NCBI RefSeq assembly: GCF_014200495.1
Contig: NZ_JACHBY010000012.1
Location: 1-64,000, forward strand
DNA from: Mucilaginibacter geliditolerans
Lineage (GTDB): Bacteria; Bacteroidota; Bacteroidia; Sphingobacteriales; Sphingobacteriaceae
Length of the DNA: 64,000 bases
Reading direction: 5' to 3'
Shown here: piece after piece, positions 17,211-24,873 of the stretch
How positions within the stretch are numbered: position 1 is the stretch's first letter
Layout: every line of letters begins with the position of its first letter
Notes under the pieces: model-generated
Databases searched by the model: none
What the model saw: only the letters and a program-made list of their open reading frames with translations
Told to the model about the DNA's origin: nothing
Program-made: the position numbers and the translations under genes

Positions 17211-17411
17211 TTAATACCTGTTTGCCCTGATGGCTCTTACAACTCTCCGGTTTCTGCGGGCTGAGTAAAAATCATTAGTTACCAATATAGCGTATATTAT
17301 CCCGGGGATCCAGAAAAAAATGGTGAGTATTATGCTGAGTATAAATGACCCGATACGGCCGGTTGTTAAAACCGCGGCTGGTGGGCATATGAAGCAAAGG
17401 AAGTAGCGCAT
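17211..17411 (-). CDS. YqaE/Pmp3-family membrane protein
   Basis: A 66-residue proteolipid-like protein of the Pmp3/YqaE family: two membrane helices with the family's first-helix signature FLCFICPPAAVL, the glycine turn, the second helix FILSIILTIFFWIPGIIYAILV, and a basic tail (NRRVVRAIRANRY). Members influence membrane potential and salt or cold tolerance in yeast and plants; in bacteria the role is poorly known. It is monocistronic. Confidence 0.92.
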   Translation of the reverse strand: MRYFLCFICPPAAVLTTGRIGSFILSIILTIFFWIPGIIYAILVTNDFYSARRNRRVVRAIRANRY

Positions 17412-17515
17412 GTTTTAAAGTTTTAATTTTATTGTTTGATGATTTTTAGGCGGGGATGTTACAGAAGAGGTGTTAATTTTTAAAGAGGATATTGCTTATA
17501 GCCAAAAGTTTCTCC

Positions 17516-17547
17516 ACGCGTCATTGCTTCGTACCTCGCAATGACGC
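17516..17547. repeat. Short palindromic CGTCATTGC...GCAATGACGC repeat
   Basis: GCGTCATTGC-TTCGTACCTC-GCAATGACGC, a short version of the 6546-6654 element, at the 3' side of the oxidoreductase gene. Confidence 0.8.
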
Positions 17548-17576
17548 ATTTGAAACTATTGGCTTTTGTTTTCTTT

Positions 17577-18551
17577 TTACTTCCCCGTAAAACTATCCAT
17601 TATCTTCATTAAAACTATAGCCTCCTCAATGCTGCAGGGGTTTGGGCCTTCGCCTTTGAAATAGGCTACGATCTTTTCGATCATCGGTTGCTGAATGTGC
17701 TGGGGATGGGTAAACTCGATGGTTTCTTCACCAAACTCAGTTTCCAAGGTTACATATTTACCGAAGAAAGGGAAGGTGATCTTACCTTTTGTGCCGATAA
17801 TCTCGCAGGTATCGGTGGTTTCGCTCTCGGCTACGTTGAAGCACCAGGAGCCGTTTACCACTACTTTGTTTTTGAACAGGATATGCCCGGTAACATGGTC
17901 ATCAGCCGGGGTGTTTTCTGATTGGTTGATTGAGAAGCCGCTGTAAAACTCCGGTTCGCCAAAATAGTAGAGCATGAGGTCGAGCTGATGGGGGGCAAGG
18001 TCATGAAAGTAACCACCGCCTGAGAGCTCAGGTTGTACACGCCAGTTACTTTCCACTTTGGCAACAAGTGCTGGCTTGCGAGCCTGCCACATGCGGATCT
18101 GCACGGTGCGAACATCGCCAATAGCCTGACTATCCAATAGGTTTTTAACATGCAAAAACATAGGCACTGCGCGGCGGTAATGGGCCACGGTTAATTTTAA
18201 GCCGCTTTGCTTAACTGCATCGGCCATTTGTTGGGCTTCGGCAGCATTGCGGGTTACAGGTTTTTCTACATAAACATTAAAACCCTTTTTAAGGGCATCA
18301 AGCGCGTAAGGCAGGTGAGATGCCGGTGGCGTGGCTATGTAGATAGCATTTAGCTCCGGATCATTCAGCAGTTCATCAGCATCGCTGTACCATTTGCCAA
18401 CGTTGTGTCTTTGGGCGTAGTCGGTGGCCTTGGTGGCATCGCGGCGCATCACGGCTGATAGTTTGCTGCCTGCAACTTTGTTAAATGCCGGCCCGCTTTT
18501 TACTTCGGTTACATCGCCGCAGCCTATTATACCCCAGTTGATTGTGCTCAT
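17577..18551 (-). CDS. Gfo/Idh/MocA-family oxidoreductase
   Basis: A 324-residue NAD(P)-dependent dehydrogenase, probably acting on a sugar or inositol derivative in the cytoplasm. The Rossmann motif is WGIIGCGDVTE near the start; EKP (VYVEKPVT, about residue 95) is the family's conserved motif with the active-site Lys; a HDLAPHQLDL segment near residue 190 supplies the conserved Asp/His. The C-terminal half is the mixed alpha/beta domain that binds substrate. Start: ATG at 18551 (MSTINWG); the in-frame TTG at 18563 would add MKLT without reason. It lies in the same direction as the aldo/keto reductase upstream, but a long inverted repeat separates them. Confidence 0.92.
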   Translation of the reverse strand: MSTINWGIIGCGDVTEVKSGPAFNKVAGSKLSAVMRRDATKATDYAQRHNVGKWYSDADELLNDPELNAIYIATPPASHLPYALDALKKGFNVYVEKPVTRNAAEAQQMADAVKQSGLKLTVAHYRRAVPMFLHVKNLLDSQAIGDVRTVQIRMWQARKPALVAKVESNWRVQPELSGGGYFHDLAPHQLDLMLYYFGEPEFYSGFSINQSENTPADDHVTGHILFKNKVVVNGSWCFNVAESETTDTCEIIGTKGKITFPFFGKYVTLETEFGEETIEFTHPQHIQQPMIEKIVAYFKGEGPNPCSIEEAIVLMKIMDSFTGK

Positions 18552-18570
18552 GGTTAGTTTCAAAACAAAT

Positions 18571-18702
18571 TGTCATTTCGACCAGAGGGAGAAATCTTCT
18601 TCGATCTGCAACGCGTTCATACCTGATGCAGAAGATTTTTCGCTCACACTAGCCAGGCACTACCTGCTCAAGAGATAGTTTCTCCCTTCGGTCGAAATGA
18701 CA
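18571..18702. repeat. Long inverted repeat TGTCATTTCGACC / GGTCGAAATGACA
   Basis: Outer arms at 18571-18583 and 18690-18702 match perfectly; inner parts (AGGGAGAAATC / TTTCTCCCTT, AGATCTG..GCAGAAGAT) continue the pairing with gaps. It fills the gap between the two oxidoreductase genes and may act as a bidirectional terminator or a REP element. Confidence 0.85.
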
Positions 18703-18718
18703 AGGTGGGTTATTATGG

Positions 18719-19708
18719 TTACTTCAATATATCCTCAATATGTGCCAACTCCTCACTTGAGAAATATGTGTTATCCAAACATTTCATAGAATCGGCTAAT
18801 TGCTCGGGTTTGCTGGCTCCTATTAATACTGATGTTACCCGAGGGTCCTTCAATATCCATGACAGGGCCATTTGTGCCAGTGTTTGTCCGCGTTTTACGG
18901 CCAGGTCGTTTAGCTTTTTGATCTCGTCCAGACGTTTTTCGGTGATCTGACTGGTTTGCAGGAAACCGGTTGATTTTGCCGCGCGTGAATCTTCAGGGAT
19001 ACCATGCAGGTATTTATTGGTGAGCATGCCCTGTGCCAATGGCGAAAATGGGATACAGCCTACACCTTCAGCACCCAGAACATCCATCAGGCCACCTTCA
19101 ACCCAACGCTCAAACATGGAGTATTTAGGCTGGTGGATAAGGCATGGTGTACCTAATTTCCTTAATATTTCAATAGCATCCTTAGCACGGTCGGCAGGGT
19201 AGTTTGATATACCCACGTACAATGCCTTGCCCTGGCGAACGATAAGATCAAGCGCAGCCATGGTTTCTTCCAACGGTGTTTCCGGATCGGGACGGTGATG
19301 GTAGAAGATATCTACATAATCCAGGCCCATGCGTTTAAGGCTTTGGTCGAGGCTGGCTACCAGGTATTTTTTTGAACCCCAATCGCCGTAAGGGCCATCC
19401 CACATGGTGTAGCCGGCTTTGCTGCTGATGATCATCTCATCGCGGTAGCTGCTAAAATCTTCTTTTAATATGCGCCCAAAATTTTCTTCGGCAGAGCCCG
19501 GAGGCGGGCCGTAGTTGTTAGCCAGATCGAAATGGGTGATACCGCTATCAAACGCCAGGTGTAAAATCTTACGGTAATTTTCAGTTACATCAACATGGCC
19601 AAAATTGTGCCACAGGCCCAGCGATACTGCCGGGAGCACGATGCCGCTTTTACCGCAGCGGCGGTATTGCATATTTTTATATCTGTCGGGAGAAGCTACG
19701 TATGTCAT
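18719..19708 (-). CDS. gpr: Aldo/keto reductase, L-glyceraldehyde 3-phosphate reductase type
   Basis: A 329-residue NADPH-dependent reductase of the YghZ/Kv-beta branch. It begins YVASPDRYKNMQYRRCGKSG, has the catalytic Asp and Tyr in FDLANNYGPPPGSAEENFG (residues about 60-78), the Lys in ISSKAGY and the His in DIFYHHRPD, and ends with the nucleotide-binding LSWILKDPRVTSVLIGASKPEQL. E. coli YghZ reduces L-glyceraldehyde 3-phosphate and methylglyoxal, so detoxification is the likely role. Length fits. The gene is probably transcribed alone. Confidence 0.94.
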   Translation of the reverse strand: MTYVASPDRYKNMQYRRCGKSGIVLPAVSLGLWHNFGHVDVTENYRKILHLAFDSGITHFDLANNYGPPPGSAEENFGRILKEDFSSYRDEMIISSKAGYTMWDGPYGDWGSKKYLVASLDQSLKRMGLDYVDIFYHHRPDPETPLEETMAALDLIVRQGKALYVGISNYPADRAKDAIEILRKLGTPCLIHQPKYSMFERWVEGGLMDVLGAEGVGCIPFSPLAQGMLTNKYLHGIPEDSRAAKSTGFLQTSQITEKRLDEIKKLNDLAVKRGQTLAQMALSWILKDPRVTSVLIGASKPEQLADSMKCLDNTYFSSEELAHIEDILK

Positions 19709-19803
19709 AAATAAATGGTTTGGTATATTGTGCAGGGATACGCAAAGTGTTGCGTGTCTACAGGGGTAAAAATAGAATTTTTAAATTACCTTAAAGCAGA
19801 AAA

Positions 19804-19832
19804 TTTGCAGCTGATGGCGAAAAATATTTTTG
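19804..19832 (+). promoter_or_regulatory. Likely promoter of the ECF sigma operon
   Basis: TTTG (19804-19807), 17 bases, then TATTTTTG (19825-19832), matching the Bacteroidota housekeeping pattern TTTG...TAnnTTTG. The start codon follows 72 bases later. Confidence 0.5.
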
Positions 19833-19904
19833 CTGTAACATTTAAAAAGGTGCCGTATCTAACCCGGCATTAAAATATAAAGAACAAAAAATCCTGACAG
19901 GATA

Positions 19905-20387
19905 ATGGCTGATTTTGAAGAAATATACGCGCAGTACTCGCCCCAGATATTTAGGGTGTGTATGGGCTATATTAATGACAGGGAACAGGCTAAGGACCTG
20001 GTACAGGAAACCTTTATTTCGGTATGGAAGAACCTGTCGACATTCAGGAATGAATCAAAAATAAGTACATGGATCTTTCGCATTGCTACCAATAATTGTT
20101 TACGGGCATTGGAGAGATCAAAGCGGGTGATGACCACAGAACTGCCGTTTCATTTGCCCGATCAGCCACATGAGGAAACGCAGGAAGAGAAGCTTACCTT
20201 TTTATACAACTGTATTGCTGAATTGGAAGAAACGGACCGAATAATTATTTCGCTGGTGCTGGAGGACCTGCCGCAGGCGGAGATAGCTGCTATTGTTGGG
20301 TTGAGTGCCGTAAATACACGGGTGAAAATTCACAGGGTTAAGGAAAAATTGGCCACTAAATTTAAAGCGCATGGACAATTTGAATGA
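19905..20387 (+). CDS. ECF-type RNA polymerase sigma factor
   Basis: A 160-residue sigma-70 family protein with only regions 2 and 4. Region 2 (about residues 5-72) includes the core-binding and -10 recognition stretch REQAKDLVQETFISVWKNLSTFRNESKISTWIFRIATNNCL; region 4 (about 100-150) has the helix-turn-helix LPQAEIAAIVGLSAVNTRVKIHRVKEKL. Its 3' end overlaps the next gene by 17 bases, so the membrane protein that follows is made together with it and is the natural candidate for its anti-sigma factor. Confidence 0.93.
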   Translation: MADFEEIYAQYSPQIFRVCMGYINDREQAKDLVQETFISVWKNLSTFRNESKISTWIFRIATNNCLRALERSKRVMTTELPFHLPDQPHEETQEEKLTFLYNCIAELEETDRIIISLVLEDLPQAEIAAIVGLSAVNTRVKIHRVKEKLATKFKAHGQFE

Positions 20388-20955
20388 TATAAGAGCATTG
20401 TGGCTGACCGCGAAAACGGATGGTCTGCCGAGTTCAGATGAGATGCTGCGGATAGTTAAGAAATTCCGTAACCAGCGGCTGCGAAACAAACTGATTGTAA
20501 TTTTTACGGCACTGGTTTGCGCTGCTATGATGGTGGCAACTATGTTCGTGTATAAATCAACCATGATTACTACCCGTATAGGCGAGGTGCTGATCATTAT
20601 TGCCTGCGGTGTACTGGTGTTTACAAATACGCGGTCAATTAAAAGATTTATTGATTTGAAGGATTGCAGTAATAAGGAATTTATAGAGTTTTTGGAGCAG
20701 ACCAGGCGCAACCAGGTATACTATTACAAAAAAACACAGGTTTTAGGCATGGGAATAAGTTCGATTGGTTTGCTGTTGTACTTGTATGAGATGGCGAGCA
20801 TAAGCATGGTGGTATTTATAATCACTTATTCCATTGCCATAATATGGACATTGGTATTATGGCTGGTGATAAGGCCCAGGTCGTTTAAAAAACAAAGCCT
20901 TAAGCTGGAAGAAACATTGAAGAAACTGGAAAATATATCAAAACAACTTAATTAG
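20371..20955 (+). CDS. Membrane protein coupled to ECF sigma factor (putative anti-sigma)
   Basis: A 194-residue protein with an N-terminal cytoplasmic helix region (residues 1-38, DIRALWLTAKTDGLPSSDEMLRIVKKFR), two membrane helices at about 42-60 and 68-85, a cytoplasmic loop, and two more at about 125-142 and 145-165, ending in a long basic amphipathic helix. There is no zinc-binding HxxxCxxC motif of ZAS-type anti-sigma factors. The start overlaps the sigma gene, and position plus the N-terminal cytosolic helix suggest a sigma-sequestering role; the family itself is unassigned. Confidence 0.75.
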   Translation: MDNLNDIRALWLTAKTDGLPSSDEMLRIVKKFRNQRLRNKLIVIFTALVCAAMMVATMFVYKSTMITTRIGEVLIIIACGVLVFTNTRSIKRFIDLKDCSNKEFIEFLEQTRRNQVYYYKKTQVLGMGISSIGLLLYLYEMASISMVVFIITYSIAIIWTLVLWLVIRPRSFKKQSLKLEETLKKLENISKQLN

Positions 20956-20961
20956 AAGAGT

Positions 20962-21186
20962 ATGAGATCTGAGAAATTGCCACGGCGTATTAGTGTAATG
21001 ATTGCTGTTGGATTGTTAATGACAACTACACCACCCTTAATTAACGATTGGGTGCATATACCCGACTTTTTGCGGGGCGTGGTGATTGGTGTAGGTTTTG
21101 TACTGGAGATTAGAGGGATTATACTGGCGAATAAGTGGAGGAAAGCGAGGGTTTGTGGGATAGATGATAATAATGAAATTTTATAA
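20962..21186 (+). CDS. Small membrane protein, end of sigma operon
   Basis: A 74-residue protein with two hydrophobic helices (about residues 11-28 and 38-57) joined by TPPLINDWVHIPDF. It begins six bases after the preceding stop, so it is the third gene of the sigma operon. No known motif. The stop is followed by a long inverted repeat that may terminate both this operon and folC. Confidence 0.65.
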   Translation: MRSEKLPRRISVMIAVGLLMTTTPPLINDWVHIPDFLRGVVIGVGFVLEIRGIILANKWRKARVCGIDDNNEIL

Positions 21187-21194
21187 ATAATTAA

Positions 21195-21288
21195 GTCATG
21201 CTGAACTTGTTTCAGCACCTCACGCTTCAGGTATAAAACTTGCTTGGTTGCTCGTTTTGTGAGATCCCGAAACAAGTTCGGGATGACG
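21195..21288. repeat. Inverted repeat GTCATGCTGAACTTG...CGGGATGAC
   Basis: The left arm (GTCATGCTGAACTTGTTTC then CTCAC) and the right arm (GTGAGATCCCGAAACAAGTTCGGGATGAC) pair over most of their length. It lies between two convergent transcription units. Confidence 0.85.
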
Positions 21289-21311
21289 GTCACATATTAT
21301 AATTGTTATAA

Positions 21312-22622
21312 TCAAACAACCTCTGCCACCACAAAAGTGCTGCCGCCTACAAAAACCAAATCATTTGCCTGAGCGTTTTTTTGCGCTGATTGAAAAGCCG
21401 CTTTAACCGAAGGGTACGTATCGCCATGCAACCCTGCGCTTTCGGCTTTCTGCCTTAGGCTTTCCGCTTCCAATCCCCGGGGGATATCTGGTTTGCAGAA
21501 GTAGTAGGTGGCATCGGTCGGCAGCATGCTTAGTACTTTGCTGATGTCCTTATCATTTACCATGCCGATGACAAAATGCAGGTGATCATAATTTACCGAG
21601 CTGATATTCTTTAATACTTCCTGTATGCCTTCGGGATTGTGACCGGTATCGCAAATGGTTAAAGGGTTACGGCTTAAAACCTCCCAGCGGCCATGTAAGC
21701 CGGTTAATGTTTTTACCTGGCGTAAGGCGGTTTGTACATGCTCATCCGTGATCACAAAACCTTGTAAGCGCAGTTCTTCCACTGCTGAGAGGACAGTTTT
21801 TATGTTTTTAAGCTGATAGGTACCTGTTAAGTCGAGTTGAAGGTTGAAAGTTGAAGGTTGAAAGTTTTTTTTGTGAATGGTTAGATCCAATAATTCCATA
21901 TTTTTTGCTTTCGACTTTTCACTTTCAGCTTTTAACTCCACACTCCATTCATCCGATGCAAAAATAATATCCGCTTCTTCCTGGGCCGCTTTGCGGAGGA
22001 AGATGTTGGCGATATCAGGCTGGTGTTCGCCGATGATGACGGGGATACCATGTTTAATGATGCCTGCCTTTTCGCCAGCGATGAGTTGCAGGGTATCACC
22101 CAGGATATTCATGTGGTCCCAACCTATATTGGTGATGACGGACAGGAGCGGGGTGATGATATTAGTAGAATCTAACCTGCCGCCTAAACCAACTTCTACG
22201 ATGGCAATATCTACTTTTTCCTTCGCGAAAATATCAAAGGCCAGGCCTACTGTCATCTCGAAAAATGAGGGTTGGATCTCTTCAAAATCCGATTGATGAT
22301 CTGCAACAAAATCAATCACCTGCTGTTCGCTGATCATTTCGCCGTTGATGCGTACGCGTTCGCGGAAATCGCGCAGGTGGGGCGAAGTGTACAAGCCTGT
22401 TTTATAACCTGCCGTTTGCAGTATAGCCGCCAGCATGTGCGATGTTGAGCCTTTGCCGTTTGTCCCGCCTATGTGGACGCTTTTAAATTCATGCTGCGGG
22501 TTATTTAAGCGGGCGCAAAGTTCAATGGTATTGGTTAGATCTTCTTTATAAGCCGATGAGCCTATGCGGGTGAACATGGGCAACTGAGTGTACAGGTAAT
22601 GCAGGGTTTGGGCGTAATCCAT
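21312..22622 (-). CDS. folC: Bifunctional folylpolyglutamate / dihydrofolate synthase
   Basis: A 436-residue Mur-ligase-like cytoplasmic enzyme that adds glutamate to dihydropteroate and to reduced folates using ATP. The P-loop is HIGGTNGKGSTSHML (about residues 46-60); GYKTGLYTSPHLRDFRERVRING follows, then the Mur motif VGLGGRLDSTN and the carbamylated-Lys region AGEKAGIIK. The C-terminal domain has GRWEVL and CDTGHNPEGI. Odd: residues about 230-262 are a low-complexity insertion (KAESEKSKAKNMEL and KKNFQPSTFNLQL) encoded by simple repeats, including two tandem copies of GTTGAAGGTTGAAA (21836-21863, plus strand). A second short repeat-like stretch (ESLRQKAESAG) lies near residue 392. The frame is kept, so the enzyme is likely active. 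Confidence 0.95.
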   Translation of the reverse strand: MDYAQTLHYLYTQLPMFTRIGSSAYKEDLTNTIELCARLNNPQHEFKSVHIGGTNGKGSTSHMLAAILQTAGYKTGLYTSPHLRDFRERVRINGEMISEQQVIDFVADHQSDFEEIQPSFFEMTVGLAFDIFAKEKVDIAIVEVGLGGRLDSTNIITPLLSVITNIGWDHMNILGDTLQLIAGEKAGIIKHGIPVIIGEHQPDIANIFLRKAAQEEADIIFASDEWSVELKAESEKSKAKNMELLDLTIHKKNFQPSTFNLQLDLTGTYQLKNIKTVLSAVEELRLQGFVITDEHVQTALRQVKTLTGLHGRWEVLSRNPLTICDTGHNPEGIQEVLKNISSVNYDHLHFVIGMVNDKDISKVLSMLPTDATYYFCKPDIPRGLEAESLRQKAESAGLHGDTYPSVKAAFQSAQKNAQANDLVFVGGSTFVVAEVV

Positions 22623-22666
22623 TGGTTGAATAATTAAAAGTCTTTTAAAACTTTTCTATTTTATTA

Positions 22667-22810
22667 GCCCTCTTTGCGGCTTGCCGTAGAGAGGGTGGTC
22701 GAGTGGCTGAACGAAGACCGGGTGAGTTGCCGTTTCGCGCTCCGTTGACTCACTCCGACTTCTCTTCGTTTGTCGACCCTCTCTTTGCTGTGCAAAAAGA
22801 GGGTTGGGGG
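22667..22810. repeat. Long imperfect inverted repeat upstream of folC
   Basis: CCCTCTTTGC...GAGAGGGTGGTCGA on the left is answered by TCGACCCTCTC...GCAAAAAGAGGG on the right; inside it GAACGAAGA / TCTTCGTT and GGAGTGAGTCAACGGAG-type pairing continue. A dispersed palindromic element; frames through it on both strands are shadows. Confidence 0.75.
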
Positions 22811-22848
22811 AAAGATGTTTTAAGAACGTTTTTGGCGTATATGCCGTT

Positions 22849-23334
22849 TTATTGCGTAACCAATGAACCAAACAACTGGATATGCCAGCTATCCTTAAAC
22901 GGTACTTCCCACTTGGTTTTCAGGTCGGCGAGGTTTTGTACCATGTTGTTGAAAACGATGGTATTGGTATTGATGGTTTTGTTTGCCAGCAGTGCTTCAA
23001 ATGTATGGCGTGGTACGGATATAACTTCGTTGCCGCTGCGGTAGGCAAGGTTAAACCTGTCGAACAAATTAATGCCGAACTGCTGCTCAATTTGTTTCAT
23101 GTAGTTTACTGATTTATCAATAGAGCAGCCGCTGGCGCCTGCCTGGCTTTCGTCAACTATTAAAATGATGAAACGGTTATAGCGTATTTCGGCTTTGGCT
23201 TTTAGCTGGCTGTTATGAGCCGTCCAGCCGGTTGTAAAGCTGTTCAGTTGTTGTTGTAAGGCTGTAGTTTCCGTGTCAGACAATTGCTTATCCGCCTGGT
23301 AAATCCACACTCTTGAATTTTCTGAAAATATCAT
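22849..23334 (-). CDS. Conserved hypothetical protein of the Bacteroidota 'ABC transporter ATPase' orphan family
   Basis: A 161-residue soluble protein starting MIFSENSRVWIYQADKQLSD. I recognise the family from Bacteroidota, where it is often labelled 'ABC transporter ATPase', although there is no Walker A motif; that label should not be trusted. It has the family landmarks W.YQ.......E........F...W..H...L.A and the CSIDKSVNYMKQIEQQFG segment. The real ATG is at 23334; the longer frame from 23373 adds residues that overlap the divergent promoter. Function unknown. Confidence 0.8.
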   Translation of the reverse strand: MIFSENSRVWIYQADKQLSDTETTALQQQLNSFTTGWTAHNSQLKAKAEIRYNRFIILIVDESQAGASGCSIDKSVNYMKQIEQQFGINLFDRFNLAYRSGNEVISVPRHTFEALLANKTINTNTIVFNNMVQNLADLKTKWEVPFKDSWHIQLFGSLVTQ

Positions 23335-23403
23335 GCACAAATTTATGATTTTATTAACTTTGTAAAGAGGCATGGTGTCATGTTAAGATCAGTTATTTAA
23401 AAA

Positions 23404-23862
23404 TTGAAAAAAAGCAGTCTTTTAATAACCATCGTGCTGCTGGCTTTACTGCATTTGAGCTTTAAAACCGGCATGGACGAGCAACAAATGCTTACCTGGA
23501 GCAATAAATACTTCAGCACCTCCTACGACCCTTCCGGCGAAGCCAAACTTAAAAAATGGGAACTGGTATTAACCGATGATGCTTTTATCCGCCTGAAAAA
23601 AACGTACCAGAACGGTAAACAGGAATACTACTCTTTTCAACTGCGCCGCTTTACCGATATGAATTACCTGGGCACTACTGCAGGTGGTACACTGCAATTA
23701 AAAACCAAAGCCGACGATATTATTGTACAAACTTATGACGACCCGAAAGGGGATATCGACTCGATGGCTACGCAATTGAACCTGCCGGTTAAAAATATTG
23801 AGCCCGACCAGTTGGATAGTTTGATGACAGCGTTGAATTATTTTAAGGCGAAGGAGTTATAA
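23404..23862 (+). CDS. Hypothetical exported protein with TTG start
   Basis: A 152-residue protein with a signal peptide (MKKSSLLITIVLLALLHLSFKTG) and a beta-rich soluble part of unknown function (KWELVLTDDAFIRLKKTYQNGKQEYYSF). No ATG exists before the signal peptide: the first in-frame ATG would remove it entirely, so TTG at 23404 is the best start. It is divergent from 22849-23334 with only about 70 bp between them, so promoters overlap. Confidence 0.75.
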   Translation: MKKSSLLITIVLLALLHLSFKTGMDEQQMLTWSNKYFSTSYDPSGEAKLKKWELVLTDDAFIRLKKTYQNGKQEYYSFQLRRFTDMNYLGTTAGGTLQLKTKADDIIVQTYDDPKGDIDSMATQLNLPVKNIEPDQLDSLMTALNYFKAKEL

Positions 23863-23890
23863 GATTGTAATTTTACTATTAAAAATTAAT

Positions 23891-23940
23891 GTCATTGCGA
23901 GCGATAGCGTGGCAACCTCGTCGTTCCTCCTCGCAATGAC
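23891..23940. repeat. Inverted repeat GTCATTGCGAG / CTCGCAATGAC
   Basis: GTCATTGCGAGCGA...GTTCCTCCTCGCAATGAC; same family as 6546-6654, placed between convergent genes where it may also terminate transcription. Confidence 0.85.
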
Positions 23941-23967
23941 AAGTTTGAGCGAACGAAAGTATTTATT

Positions 23968-24840
23968 TTATAACCCATTCGCTCTTACCGTTATCTCCGC
24001 TATATCCAGCACTTTAATTTCTTCCTCTTTATCGCGGTGTTTTACGCCATCGGTGAGCATGGTCATGCAGAAGGGGCAGGCTGCGGCTACTATGGTTGCG
24101 TTAGTGATGATGGCCTCGTCTATACGTTCATCATTGATCTCTTTTTTGCCGGGTTCCGCCTCCTTGAACATTTGCGCGCCGCCTGCGCCGCAACATAAGC
24201 CGTTTGATTTGCAGCGCTTCATTTCTACCAGTTCGGTGTCCAATATTTCCAAGGCACGGCGTGGCGCTTCATAAACGTTATTACCCCGGCCTAAATAGCA
24301 GGGATCGTGATAGGTGATCTTTTTACCTTTGAAGCTTTCGCCGCCTTCGGCTTTTAGTTTACCGTCATCAATCAGTTGTTGGATAAGCTGCGTGTGATGA
24401 ATCACTTCATAACTACCGCCCAGGCCCGGGTATTCGTTTTTTATGGTGTTGAAGCAATGCGGGCAGCCGGTGACTATCTTTTTTATGTTATAGCCGTTTA
24501 GTACCTGTATATTGGTCATGGCCTGCATCTGGAACAAAAACTCGTTACCCGCACGTTTGGCGGGATCACCGGTGCAGCTTTCTTCGGTACCTAATACCGC
24601 GAAGCTGATGCCCACGTGGTTGAGTATCTTACAGATATCACGGGTTATTTTTTGTGCACGCTCATCAAAGCTGCCTGCGCATCCCACCCAAAAAAGTATT
24701 TCGGGCTCTTTGCCTTGTGCAGCCATATCGGCCATAGTTAGGATTTCGGGTTTCGGATTTTCGATTTCGAACTTAGTTTCGATTTCGGATTTGGTCTCGA
24801 TATCAGCTTGTCCGTTTATTTCAGGAGTTGTATTTTCCAT
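23968..24840 (-). CDS. Fe-S-binding CCG-domain protein (HdrB/GlpC-like)
   Basis: Cytoplasmic subunit with two cysteine-rich CCG domains, as in heterodisulfide reductase B and GlpC: VGCAGSF..., then VTGCPHCF, HDPCYLGR, and CNGLCCGAGG, AAACPFCMTML. It would hold an unusual Fe-S cluster and pass electrons to or from the membrane partner encoded just upstream. The start is taken at ATG 24840 (MENTTPEI, 290 residues); 24864 and 24735 (MADMAAQGKEPEIL) are alternatives. Odd: residues between the first and the last of these starts form a repetitive low-complexity leader (IETKSEIETKFEIENPK) encoded by GATTTCG-like repeats, so the ancestral start was probably 24735. Confidence 0.88.
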   Translation of the reverse strand: MENTTPEINGQADIETKSEIETKFEIENPKPEILTMADMAAQGKEPEILFWVGCAGSFDERAQKITRDICKILNHVGISFAVLGTEESCTGDPAKRAGNEFLFQMQAMTNIQVLNGYNIKKIVTGCPHCFNTIKNEYPGLGGSYEVIHHTQLIQQLIDDGKLKAEGGESFKGKKITYHDPCYLGRGNNVYEAPRRALEILDTELVEMKRCKSNGLCCGAGGAQMFKEAEPGKKEINDERIDEAIITNATIVAAACPFCMTMLTDGVKHRDKEEEIKVLDIAEITVRANGL

Positions 24841-24873
24841 TGTATAATTTCTTAGCATCTGCATATTTGCACA

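Noticed and set aside
22656..23044. Frames on both strands over the gap beside folC
   Set aside because: They run through a long inverted repeat, and one is antisense to the 22849-23334 gene.
22849..23334. ABC transporter ATPase annotation for this family
   Set aside because: No Walker A, Walker B or LSGGQ signature is present; the name is a database habit.
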